Part shown: in pieces, positions 9,924 through 17,778 of the stretch
How the letters are laid out: each line of letters opens with the position of its first letter
Position numbering within the stretch: position 1 is the stretch's first letter
Assembly: GCF_001683915.1 (NCBI RefSeq)
Contig: NZ_LXTT01000023.1
Coordinates: 1-56,763 of the forward strand
Length of the DNA: 56,763 bases
Source: Allomuricauda sp. CP2A
Lineage (GTDB): Bacteria; Bacteroidota; Bacteroidia; Flavobacteriales; Flavobacteriaceae
Reading direction: 5' to 3'
Program-made: the position numbers and the translations under genes
Notes under the pieces: generated by a model
Databases searched by the model: none
What the model was told of the DNA's origin: nothing
The model's input: the letters and a program-made list of their open reading frames with translations, nothing else

Positions 9924-10907
9924 TTAGAAATCAATATCATCCTTGTTTTTTTTCTTTCGCTTTTTGGATCTTTTGGAATTGGAGTTGCGCTTAATTTTCC
10001 CATTCTGGGCACTACTTTGTGTATCAATGGTTTTGAAACCATCTTTATGAAAATCCAAGCGGTAGGAAAAACCTAGCACTACAAAAAGACGTGATGGATC
10101 ATCTTTAAATCCTGACCCCATGTGTAAGTCAACCTGAAAGTTTGGATTAAGCAAACGGGCCACTCCGGTTCGTAGGATGATATCAGAATAGCGGTCCCCA
10201 GAAATTCCTTGACCTTCAAAAAAGATACTCCATCTGGGATCTCTGAGCGCATGGGTAATGGAAAGGGCATAGCGCCATTCGGGAAAATCGGTACCGATAC
10301 GGTCATAGGCCACATTGGAAATGAGCACAAATCTTGGCGACAGTCTGCTTTGTGTGGCAATGGCACCCCTGTAGGAAGTTGTGGGTTCCCCGGGATAAAA
10401 AGGATTGTCGCCCAGAACAAAATTGACCCCACCATATAAAGAAACGGCAGGAATTAGATTTTTCCATTGAAAAAGATTATTGGCCCGCCAGCTATACAGA
10501 TTGGGTTTGTTGCGTTCCGGATTCTTGTAAGGATCAAAAACAAGGTATTTTACACCGAGCCGGTTACGTGAGAAATTGGCCAGTTTTCCTTCAATACCAA
10601 AATCAGGATAGTTGATGTTCTGCTTCATAAAGGATCCTTCCCAATTGATTTCCAATTCTTCAAAAAGAAACCCATATCGTAACGCCATATCGGTCCCAAA
10701 AATATTGGAGTCGGAATTCAGGTCCACATTGTCTTGCTGCTCATAAAAGAGTCCAACTTCAGCCTGGACCACATTTTTCCCCACCGCATAGGCACTTACG
10801 GCCCTGCCGGGTCTGTTGGAATTGATGACATCGGTGTATTGGGCATTCAAAAAAACGGGGACGAGAACTAAAAAATAAAGGGTCTTTTTGAAAAAGGAAA
10901 AATCCAT
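9924..10907 (-). CDS. outer-membrane beta-barrel protein, transporter-like, with lysine-rich tail
   Basis: A 327-residue protein with a signal peptide ending near FLNAQ (residue 22) and then alternating amphipathic strands rich in aromatic residues, such as WRYALSITHALRD and RLFVVLGFSYRLDF. It opens with TDVINSNRPGRAVSAYAVG, typical of the small porin-like transporter barrels of Bacteroidota. The barrel seems to end near residue 290. A tail of about 35 residues follows that is very rich in Lys, Arg and Ser and ends in DDIDF; this is odd for an outer-membrane protein, which normally ends on a strand with a terminal aromatic. The substrate is unknown. It stands alone, divergent from the DUF4834 gene. 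Confidence 0.7.
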   Translation of the reverse strand: MDFSFFKKTLYFLVLVPVFLNAQYTDVINSNRPGRAVSAYAVGKNVVQAEVGLFYEQQDNVDLNSDSNIFGTDMALRYGFLFEELEINWEGSFMKQNINYPDFGIEGKLANFSRNRLGVKYLVFDPYKNPERNKPNLYSWRANNLFQWKNLIPAVSLYGGVNFVLGDNPFYPGEPTTSYRGAIATQSRLSPRFVLISNVAYDRIGTDFPEWRYALSITHALRDPRWSIFFEGQGISGDRYSDIILRTGVARLLNPNFQVDLHMGSGFKDDPSRLFVVLGFSYRLDFHKDGFKTIDTQSSAQNGKIKRNSNSKRSKKRKKKNKDDIDF

Positions 10908-10965
10908 ATAACTGATTTTAATAGTATTTTAAGATACGTTTGGTCGTTTTATGCTACTTACAGTG

Positions 10966-10973
10966 TAATTTTG
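10966..10973 (+). promoter_or_regulatory. Bacteroidota -7 promoter element
   Basis: TAATTTTG matches TAnnTTTG, 20 bp before the DUF4834 start. A TTTG at 10939-10942 could be the -33 box, but the 23-bp gap is slightly long. It would drive the surface-glycan operon that follows. Confidence 0.45.
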
Positions 10974-10993
10974 ATACAATAGTTTAAGGTTAT

Positions 10994-11254
10994 ATGGTTG
11001 TACTACAAACGATATTAATCCTCATATTAGTATACTACGCGGCGAAATTACTGCTGAAATGGTTGGCTCCGCGATTGCTGAATTATGCCATGAAGAAGAC
11101 CGAGGAACGTTTTGGCCAACAATTTGGCAATTACCAAGATTTTGGACAAAAAACCACGGAAGAAGGGGATACCACAATTTATAAGAAGCCTGCCCGAAAA
11201 TCCAATCCTTCAAAAAAAGTTGGAGAATACATAGATTTTGAGGAAATTGACTAA
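10994..11254 (+). CDS. DUF4834 family small membrane protein
   Basis: An 86-residue protein with one N-terminal membrane helix (about residues 3-22), a short basic amphipathic stretch, and a polar tail ending in KVGEYIDFEEID. The tail and the helix match DUF4834, a family restricted to Bacteroidota with no known function. It is the first gene of a tightly packed run with YfhO, a GT4 glycosyltransferase and a flippase. The gap to the ATG of the next gene is 24 bp. Its tail, which repeats the GEYIDFEEI signature, probably faces the cytoplasm. Confidence 0.75.
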   Translation: MVVLQTILILILVYYAAKLLLKWLAPRLLNYAMKKTEERFGQQFGNYQDFGQKTTEEGDTTIYKKPARKSNPSKKVGEYIDFEEID

Positions 11255-11278
11255 TATTTGTCTTTTCAAAATCTATCC

Positions 11279-13711
11279 ATGAATCTTTCTCCAAAAGCCA
11301 TTATCACCCATATTTGTGTCATTGGTTTATTTTTGCTTGCCTCTCTGGTGTATTTCTATCCCGTTTTGCAAGGCAAGGCCATTTTTCAATCCGATATTGC
11401 CCAATATAAGGGCATGGCCAAGGAGCGGGATGATTTCAAGGAGCTTACCGGGGAAGAATCCTACTGGACCAACAGTGCTTTTGGTGGGATGCCCACCTAC
11501 CAATTGGGGGCGAACTATCCACATGATTATGTCAAAAAACTGGACCGTTTGATTCGGTTTTTACCACGTCCGGCAGACTATCTTTTTCTCTATTTTATTG
11601 GATTTTATATTCTATTGCTCTGCCTAAAGGTTGATTTTCGGTTGGCGGCTTTGGGTGCCATTGCTTTTGGTTTTTCCACCTATCTCATCATAATTCTTGG
11701 GGTGGGCCACAATGCAAAGGCCCATGCTTTGGGGTATATTCCCATGGTTTTGGGCGGGATTATTCTGGTTTTCCGAAGGAAATACCTGCTCGGTTTTATT
11801 CTGACGGCTTTGGCCATGGCTTTGGAAATCAGTGCCAACCATTACCAGATGACGTATTACTTTATGTTGCTGGTATTGATTTTGGGATTGGTACGGTTAA
11901 TTTATGCCATTAAGGATAAAGAACTCAAACACTTTTTTCTATCGGTTGGGATTTTGATTGGTGCCGTTGCCTTGTCCATAGCGGCAAACGCCACAGGATT
12001 GATGGCCACCAAGGAGTATGCGGATTGGAGTACACGGGGGAAATCGGAATTGACCATAAATCCGGATGGAAGTCCAAAACAGCCTTCCAATGGATTGGAT
12101 AAAGAATACATCACCCAATATAGCTACGGGATAGCCGAATCTTTGAACCTGTTTGTTCCCCGACTCTTTGGCGGTTCAGGGAATGAGGATTTGGGCAAAA
12201 ACTCCAAAGCCTATGATTATTTGGTGGGGCAGGGGCTTTCACCTTCCAAAGCCATACAACTCTCCAGTGGCTTGCCCTTGTATTGGGGAGATCAACCCAT
12301 TGTGGCAGGCCCGGCTTATGTGGGTGCCATTGTATTTTTTCTATTTGTATTGGGTCTATTTTTGGTAAAGGGCAAACAAAAATGGTGGCTGTTGGGAGGC
12401 GCTGTTTTAGCACTGCTGCTCTCATGGGGAAAGAATTTTCCGCTCCTCACCAATTTTATGATTGATTACTTCCCACTCTACAACAAATTCAGGGCGGTAT
12501 CTTCTGTTCAAGTGGTATTGGAACTCTGTCTTCCCGTTTTGGGTGTTTTGGGATTGCGGCAACTCTTCAAAAAATCTGTGGATGATGAAAAAAAGTTCAA
12601 CGCATTAAAATTGAGCTTTTTCATCACTTTGGGACTGGGTATATTCATTTTTATTTTAAAAGCGTTGTTTGATTTTGAAGGCATGCGCGACGAAATGTAC
12701 CGAGGTTATTTTGGCGATGAACTGATGACCATGATCCAACGTGATCGTGAAGCGGTTTATGTCAGTGATACCATTCGCTCCTTGATATATGTGACCTTGG
12801 CAGCCGTGGCACTTTGGTTTTTTGTAAAGGAAAAAATTGGAAAGAATGCCATGGTGCTTATCATGGGGGGCTTGTTGCTGTTTGATTTGGTGGGCGTAGC
12901 CCTTCGCTATGTGAATGAGGACGATTTTGTGCGTCAACGCGAGATGAACACCCCGTTTCAAGCCAGCCAGATTGACCAAGCCCTTCAAGAGGACAATTCC
13001 ATTTATCGGGTCTTTGACCCACAAGAGGGATTGAACGGAGCCCGGACCTCCTATTTCCATAAATCCATTGGGGGCTATCATGCGGCCAAACCCAGGGCGC
13101 TTCAAAATTTGTTTGAATATCACCTATACCAGAACAACCTACAGGTATTGAACATGCTGAATGTAAAATATATCATCCAACAAGATGAAGAGGGGAACAG
13201 TTTTCCCGCCGTCAATGATGATGCCAATGGCAATGCTTGGTTTGTGGAGCAATTGCTGCCCGTATCCTCTGCCAATGAGGAAATTGAGGGCCTGAAAGAT
13301 TTTGATTCAAAGTCGCAGGCTGTGGTCAATACAAAGGCCTATCCCCGTTTGACCAAACTTCGGTATGAAACCGATTCTTTGGCACAAATTGATTTGGTGG
13401 ACTACCAACCCGATTATCTGAAATACGAGTCACGCAACAGCAATGATGCGTTTGCGGTATTCTCCGAAATGCATTATCCCTCAGGCTGGAATGCATACAT
13501 TGATGGTCAACCAGAGCAACATTACAAAGTGGATTATGCCCTGCGCGGTATGAAAATCCCATCTGGGGAACATGAAATAGAATTCAAGTTTGAGCCCCAA
13601 GTTATTGAAACCGGCAGTCAGATCACCTTGGCGGCCTGCATTTTGTTGGGATTGATTATTGTTGGCGGCGTTGGATATTCCTTTGTTCCGAAAAAATCCA
13701 AAGAATCCTGA
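11279..13711 (+). CDS. YfhO family multi-pass membrane protein (GT-C-like)
   Basis: An 810-residue polytopic membrane protein with roughly a dozen hydrophobic helices and a C-terminal extracytoplasmic region. The first loop carries FQSDIAQYKG, SYWTNSAFGGMPTYQLG and the GHNAKAHALGY block typical of YfhO. This family has the GT-C glycosyltransferase fold, and some members add sugars to teichoic acids in Firmicutes; in Bacteroidota the acceptor is unknown. The last helix is near residue 785. A TTG at 11258 would add 7 residues; I use the ATG at 11279. Its stop overlaps the start of the GT4 gene in an ATGA, so the two are probably translationally coupled. It probably takes part in surface glycan or lipid glycosylation. 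Confidence 0.83.
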   Translation: MNLSPKAIITHICVIGLFLLASLVYFYPVLQGKAIFQSDIAQYKGMAKERDDFKELTGEESYWTNSAFGGMPTYQLGANYPHDYVKKLDRLIRFLPRPADYLFLYFIGFYILLLCLKVDFRLAALGAIAFGFSTYLIIILGVGHNAKAHALGYIPMVLGGIILVFRRKYLLGFILTALAMALEISANHYQMTYYFMLLVLILGLVRLIYAIKDKELKHFFLSVGILIGAVALSIAANATGLMATKEYADWSTRGKSELTINPDGSPKQPSNGLDKEYITQYSYGIAESLNLFVPRLFGGSGNEDLGKNSKAYDYLVGQGLSPSKAIQLSSGLPLYWGDQPIVAGPAYVGAIVFFLFVLGLFLVKGKQKWWLLGGAVLALLLSWGKNFPLLTNFMIDYFPLYNKFRAVSSVQVVLELCLPVLGVLGLRQLFKKSVDDEKKFNALKLSFFITLGLGIFIFILKALFDFEGMRDEMYRGYFGDELMTMIQRDREAVYVSDTIRSLIYVTLAAVALWFFVKEKIGKNAMVLIMGGLLLFDLVGVALRYVNEDDFVRQREMNTPFQASQIDQALQEDNSIYRVFDPQEGLNGARTSYFHKSIGGYHAAKPRALQNLFEYHLYQNNLQVLNMLNVKYIIQQDEEGNSFPAVNDDANGNAWFVEQLLPVSSANEEIEGLKDFDSKSQAVVNTKAYPRLTKLRYETDSLAQIDLVDYQPDYLKYESRNSNDAFAVFSEMHYPSGWNAYIDGQPEQHYKVDYALRGMKIPSGEHEIEFKFEPQVIETGSQITLAACILLGLIIVGGVGYSFVPKKSKES

Positions 13712-14979
13712 TGCAAAAAGTCTTGGTCATAACATACTATTGGCCTCCGGCTGGGGGACCAGGGGTACAGCGATGGCTCAAGTTCACCAAATACCTGCCC
13801 GAGTTTGGGTTTCAACCCATAGTTTATATTCCTGAAAATCCCAGTTATCCCATTATTGATGAAAACCTTGAAGCAGAAGTTCCAAAGGGTATTCAAATTT
13901 TGAAACAACCCATCAAAGAACCGTATGGATGGGCTGGTTTGCTCTCAAAAAAGAAAACGAAAACCATAAGTTCAGGAATCATTCAGGAAAAGGACCCTTC
14001 CGTTTTGGAAAAGGTATTGCTGTGGATTCGGGGTAATTTTTTTATCCCCGATGCCCGAAAGCTGTGGGTAAAACCTTCCATTGGGTATTTGGCCAAGGTA
14101 ATTGCTGATGAGGGTATTGAGACCATAATCACTACAGGACCGCCACACAGTTTGCATTTGATAGGGTTGGGATTGAAAGAAAAGTATTCCATCCAGTGGA
14201 TTGCCGATTTTAGGGATCCTTGGACGTCCATTGGTTATCACAAAAAATTACGGTTGTCCAAAACCTCTGAAAAAAAGCATAAAAAGTTGGAAGCGGAAGT
14301 ATTGACCTCCGCTGATAAAATTGTGGTGACCAGCCATCTTACAAAACAAGAGTTTGAAGCAATTACCGACAAGCCCATAAAGGTGATAACCAATGGCTAT
14401 GATGATGAACTTACACCCATACCCTTGGATTCAAAATTTACCATTTCCCACATGGGTTCTTTGCTGACCGGACGAAACCCCGTTGCCTTATGGAAAGTCA
14501 TTAAAGGACTCATTCAAGAAAATGAGGCCTTCAAAAATGCTTTACAAATCCAACTGGCCGGGGTAGTGGGGGAGGAAGTTTTGCAATCCGTCAGGGAATT
14601 TGGGTTGGAATCGTATGTAAAGCCTTTGGGCTATTTGTCACATGACGCGGTTTTGGAGGTTCAGCAAAAATCGCAGGTGTTGTTGTTGCTGGAAATTGAT
14701 TCGGAGGAAACCAAGGGTATCATTCCCGGAAAGCTTTTTGAATATTTTAATGCCAAGCGTCCTATTTTAGCCATCGGCCCGGAAGGGTGGGAGGCAGGCA
14801 GGTTAGTGGAACAGACGAAATCGGGGAGCGTTTGTGTCCAGAATGATGCCGCTTGTTTAAAAAATGTACTTTTGGATTGGTTCGGTAGCTATCAAAAAGG
14901 AGAGCTCCGCTGTGATTCAAAGGGCGTGGAACAGTTCCACAGAAAAGCTCTGACCGAAAGCTTGGCAAAATTCATCTAA
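13711..14979 (+). CDS. GT4 family glycosyltransferase
   Basis: A 422-residue GT-B fold glycosyltransferase. The N-terminal half opens with VLVITYYWPPAGGPGVQRW, a glycine-rich acceptor-side loop typical of family GT4. The C-terminal half has the nucleotide-sugar segment GIIPGKLFEYFNAKRPILA near residue 330, with the conserved Glu. No signal peptide is present, so it acts at the cytoplasmic face. It overlaps YfhO by ATGA and the flippase start by TAATG, a clear sign of one operon. The sugar and acceptor cannot be read from sequence. The long N-terminal variant with WIADFRDPW is common in Bacteroidota exopolysaccharide and lipid-linked glycan clusters. Confidence 0.87.
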   Translation: MQKVLVITYYWPPAGGPGVQRWLKFTKYLPEFGFQPIVYIPENPSYPIIDENLEAEVPKGIQILKQPIKEPYGWAGLLSKKKTKTISSGIIQEKDPSVLEKVLLWIRGNFFIPDARKLWVKPSIGYLAKVIADEGIETIITTGPPHSLHLIGLGLKEKYSIQWIADFRDPWTSIGYHKKLRLSKTSEKKHKKLEAEVLTSADKIVVTSHLTKQEFEAITDKPIKVITNGYDDELTPIPLDSKFTISHMGSLLTGRNPVALWKVIKGLIQENEAFKNALQIQLAGVVGEEVLQSVREFGLESYVKPLGYLSHDAVLEVQQKSQVLLLLEIDSEETKGIIPGKLFEYFNAKRPILAIGPEGWEAGRLVEQTKSGSVCVQNDAACLKNVLLDWFGSYQKGELRCDSKGVEQFHRKALTESLAKFI

Positions 14980-16439
14980 TGGGAGTCGTCTTAAAACAAT
15001 CCATACAGAATGTTGTGGTCACTTATCTGGGCTTTTTGTTCGGTGCAATGAACACCCTATTCCTGTACACCAAGATTTTGGAGGACGAGTATTACGGATT
15101 GGTGACCTTTATTTTGGCGTCGGGTGCTATTTTAATGCCGTTGATGGCCTTTGGGGTGCACAATACCTTGGTGAAATTTTACAGCAATTATCAAGACAAG
15201 GAAAAGGATGCCTTCTTGACCTTGATGCTGTTGGTGCCGTTACTGGGGATTATTCCAGTAGCTTTGATCGGGTTGATTTGGTACGAACCCTTGGGCAATT
15301 TGGTCTCCCAAGTCAATCCCATGGTGAAAAAATACCTTTGGTACATCTTTTTTGTGGGATTGGCCATGGCCTATTTTGAGGTGTTCTATGCGTGGTGCAA
15401 GGTGCATTTAAAATCGGTTTTCGGAAATTTCATGAAGGAAGTCTTTGGCCGTATAGGCGTGTCCATTCTACTGATACTCTTATATTTTGATGTCATTTCC
15501 TTGGATATCTTTTTTAAATGTTTGGTCGGGTTGTATCTTCTGCGGACGGTGATCATCAAGATTTATGCGTATACCTTGCGTTTTCCAAAGCTTGATTTCC
15601 ACTTTCCGGCCAATACCAAAGAGATCTTGTCCTATTCCTTCTTGATTATTTTGGGTGGGTCCGCGGCACTGATACTGCTGGAAATAGACAAGGTCATGCT
15701 CAATCAGTTCATCAGCATAGAAAATGTGGCCTATTATGGGGTGGCAGTGTACATCGCTACCGTGATTATTGTACCATCACGGGCCATGCACCAGATAACC
15801 TATCCGTTGACTGCGGAACAGTTGAATTCCGGGGATCATTCTGGATTGGAGACATTGTATCAGAAAACTTCGTTGACGCTTTTTATTGCCTCGGGAATTT
15901 TGTTTGTGTTGATCATATTGAATCTGAACGACCTGTATTTACTACTACCTGAAGCTTATCGTAGTGGCTATACCATTGTTTTTTTGGTGGGGTTGGCCAA
16001 GGTGTTCGATTCGCTCTTGGGAAACAACAACTCTATTTTGTACAATTCTCCCTATTATAAAACCGTGTTGGTATTTGGGGTCTGTTTGGCCGCACTGACC
16101 ATTTTACTGAATTATTTGCTAATTCCCGTTTTGGGATTGGAAGGAGCGGCTTTGGCCAGTTTTGTATCCATTTTTGTTTTCAATCTGACCAAATTGCTGT
16201 TTGTGAAGCAAAAATTTGGGATCCTGCCTTTTTCCAAGGCCACCTTCAAGGTATTTGCGGTCTTGGTGTTGTTGGGCGTATTGTTCGATATGCTGCAATT
16301 TCCGTTTCACCCCATTATGAACATTGTGTTGAAATCGGCCTTGATTGTAATTATGTATGTGGGAATTTTGTATCGTTTTGATATTTCAGAAGATGTTTCT
16401 GGGTTCCTTTCAAAATGGCTGAAAAAGAAAACCCCGTAG
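14979..16439 (+). CDS. oligosaccharide flippase family membrane protein (Wzx-like)
   Basis: A 486-residue polytopic membrane protein with about 12-14 helices, starting MGVVLKQSIQNVVVTYLGF, the usual opening of the polysaccharide biosynthesis (RfbX/Wzx, MOP superfamily) transporters. Such proteins flip lipid-linked oligosaccharides across the inner membrane. It is the last gene of the run with DUF4834, YfhO and GT4, and its start overlaps the GT4 stop (TAATG). Together these suggest assembly and export of a surface glycan. No polymerase or ligase is nearby, so the pathway is incomplete here. The last codons form the left arm of a hairpin that seems to serve the opposite strand. Confidence 0.87.
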   Translation: MGVVLKQSIQNVVVTYLGFLFGAMNTLFLYTKILEDEYYGLVTFILASGAILMPLMAFGVHNTLVKFYSNYQDKEKDAFLTLMLLVPLLGIIPVALIGLIWYEPLGNLVSQVNPMVKKYLWYIFFVGLAMAYFEVFYAWCKVHLKSVFGNFMKEVFGRIGVSILLILLYFDVISLDIFFKCLVGLYLLRTVIIKIYAYTLRFPKLDFHFPANTKEILSYSFLIILGGSAALILLEIDKVMLNQFISIENVAYYGVAVYIATVIIVPSRAMHQITYPLTAEQLNSGDHSGLETLYQKTSLTLFIASGILFVLIILNLNDLYLLLPEAYRSGYTIVFLVGLAKVFDSLLGNNNSILYNSPYYKTVLVFGVCLAALTILLNYLLIPVLGLEGAALASFVSIFVFNLTKLLFVKQKFGILPFSKATFKVFAVLVLLGVLFDMLQFPFHPIMNIVLKSALIVIMYVGILYRFDISEDVSGFLSKWLKKKTP

Positions 16440-16462
16440 CGGATAAATCCAACCACGGGGTT
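16420..16462 (-). terminator. rho-independent terminator of the minus-strand basic-protein gene
   Basis: Read on the minus strand, AACCCCGT pairs with ACGGGGTT (16455-16462 with 16430-16437) around a 17-nt loop and is followed by TTTTCTTTTTC. It lies 30 bp past the stop of the 389-residue gene and overlaps the end of the flippase gene. Confidence 0.65.
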
Positions 16463-16491
16463 AAACAACTAACCAACCTAAAAACTCTCGT

Positions 16492-17661
16492 TTAATTTCT
16501 TCGGGAACTTCTGCTATATCTAGCGTTGTTATTTCCTCTACTGGAAGAAGTTCCCGTGCTTTGCTTTACAGTCCTTTTAGTGCTGCTGCGATTTACAGTA
16601 GTTCTCTTCGGAGTGCTACTTTTTCTAACAACCTGCCTACTTGAATTGCTCCTTGTCTGAGGCTTTCTGTAGGTGGTTGTGGTACGCGACACCGTTTTAC
16701 GATTTGGTGTGGAAGCAACCTGTCTTTTGGTAACGGTTCTCCTATCAGGAGTTCGTGTTACCTTTTTTTGGGTCAGACTTCTGTTACTTCTAGAAACACC
16801 ATTCGATTTTCTATAGGTATCACCCTGTCTTACGCTCCGCTGAGGCGTGGCCTGTCTTTTTGCGGTGCTGTTGGAACGATACACATTAGGGCTTCCTTTT
16901 CTATCGTTATTTTGGGTCACGGTTCTATTGCTCCTACCATAATCCCCACTACGTCTTATGCTGTTGTTGTCACGAACACTTACTCTTTTATCGTTTCTAT
17001 AGATATTTTCCCTTCTATATCTGTTATCGTTTCGATATACCTTTCCAATTCTGGCATAAGCCCTTCTTTGATTATATCGGTAAGGGGCATAATATGTATA
17101 TCGAACGGGGCTGTAATACCTTCTGTACGGTCTGGCATACACATTACAGAAACCAATGGAAGGTCTTATAAAATACCTGTGGAATGGACGGTACACATAA
17201 TGCCTGTTATAGATATTGATATACCCAGTAAAGTGACTGAAGGCACCTCCATTGTAGTAGACGTGCAATCCACCAATTCTACCGACCCTACCATTGTTGT
17301 ACCAGATGTTGATGTTGCCAATCTGTGATACACGGCCGTAGTAATCATAAAAGATGGGAGTGTTTTCCACTTGGACTACGGCACCGTAGTCATCATATTG
17401 TACATAAGGGTTGTAGTTATATCCTGAGTTAAAGGTGATACCCACATTTCCTATTTGGGCACCAACACCAACATTAACCCTGTTATCCATATAGAAATCA
17501 AACTCTCCATCTGGGTATACTGAAAAAGTTACACCATCTTCTACGAAGATGAATGAGTTTCCATATCTTGTGGTCATGGCCACATTATCATCCAATTTGG
17601 CTGCTTGGGTACCTATGGCACCGAAGGCTACCGCTGCTATAAAGAGTACTAACTTTTTCAT
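16492..17661 (-). CDS. secreted Tyr-rich / Arg-Ser-Thr-rich low-complexity protein
   Basis: A 389-residue protein with a signal peptide (MKKLVLFIAAVAFGAIGTQA, cut near residue 20). Residues 25-150 form short Gly/Asn/Tyr-rich beta-like repeats (IGNVGI, IGNINIWYNNG, IGGLHVYYNGG). Residues 150-220 are Tyr/Arg rich (RPYRRYYSPVRYTYYAPY). The last 170 residues are low complexity, dominated by Arg, Ser, Thr, Asn and Lys, and very basic. Annotation pipelines sometimes label such proteins sperm-like basic proteins, but a signal peptide makes a DNA-compaction role unlikely. A polyanion-binding or cross-linkable matrix protein is more plausible. It has its own consensus sigma-54 promoter and terminator and lies next to the adhesin modules in the same orientation. 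Function unknown. Confidence 0.75.
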   Translation of the reverse strand: MKKLVLFIAAVAFGAIGTQAAKLDDNVAMTTRYGNSFIFVEDGVTFSVYPDGEFDFYMDNRVNVGVGAQIGNVGITFNSGYNYNPYVQYDDYGAVVQVENTPIFYDYYGRVSQIGNINIWYNNGRVGRIGGLHVYYNGGAFSHFTGYINIYNRHYVYRPFHRYFIRPSIGFCNVYARPYRRYYSPVRYTYYAPYRYNQRRAYARIGKVYRNDNRYRRENIYRNDKRVSVRDNNSIRRSGDYGRSNRTVTQNNDRKGSPNVYRSNSTAKRQATPQRSVRQGDTYRKSNGVSRSNRSLTQKKVTRTPDRRTVTKRQVASTPNRKTVSRTTTTYRKPQTRSNSSRQVVRKSSTPKRTTVNRSSTKRTVKQSTGTSSSRGNNNARYSRSSRRN

Positions 17662-17681
17662 ACTACAAGGTTTAAGTTCTA

Positions 17682-17699
17682 GATGTACCTATTTACATC
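17682..17699 (-). promoter_or_regulatory. hairpin at the predicted 5' end of the basic-protein mRNA
   Basis: GATGTA (minus strand) pairs with TACATC around a 6-nt loop. It would lie within a few bases of the start expected from the sigma-54 promoter and might stabilise the transcript or affect translation. The position is seen; the function is a guess. Confidence 0.35.
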
Positions 17700-17711
17700 C
17701 ACCTAAATAGT

Positions 17712-17728
17712 TGCAAGCAGCGTGCCAA
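17712..17728 (-). promoter_or_regulatory. sigma-54 (RpoN) promoter
   Basis: On the minus strand the sequence is TTGGCACG-CTGC-TTGCA, an exact match to the sigma-54 consensus (TTGGCACG, N4, TTGCA), with GG at -24 and GC at -12 correctly spaced. The expected start is about 40 nt before the ATG of the secreted basic protein. A 13-bp palindrome, GTATTTGAAATAC (17748-17760), lies 19 bp upstream. Sigma-54 promoters need an enhancer-binding activator; its site, usually 80-150 bp upstream, would fall inside the OmpA gene. Confidence 0.85.
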
Positions 17729-17778
17729 AAATTAAAATTATTCGTAAGTATTTGAAATACAGTTAAATAAAATTATTT

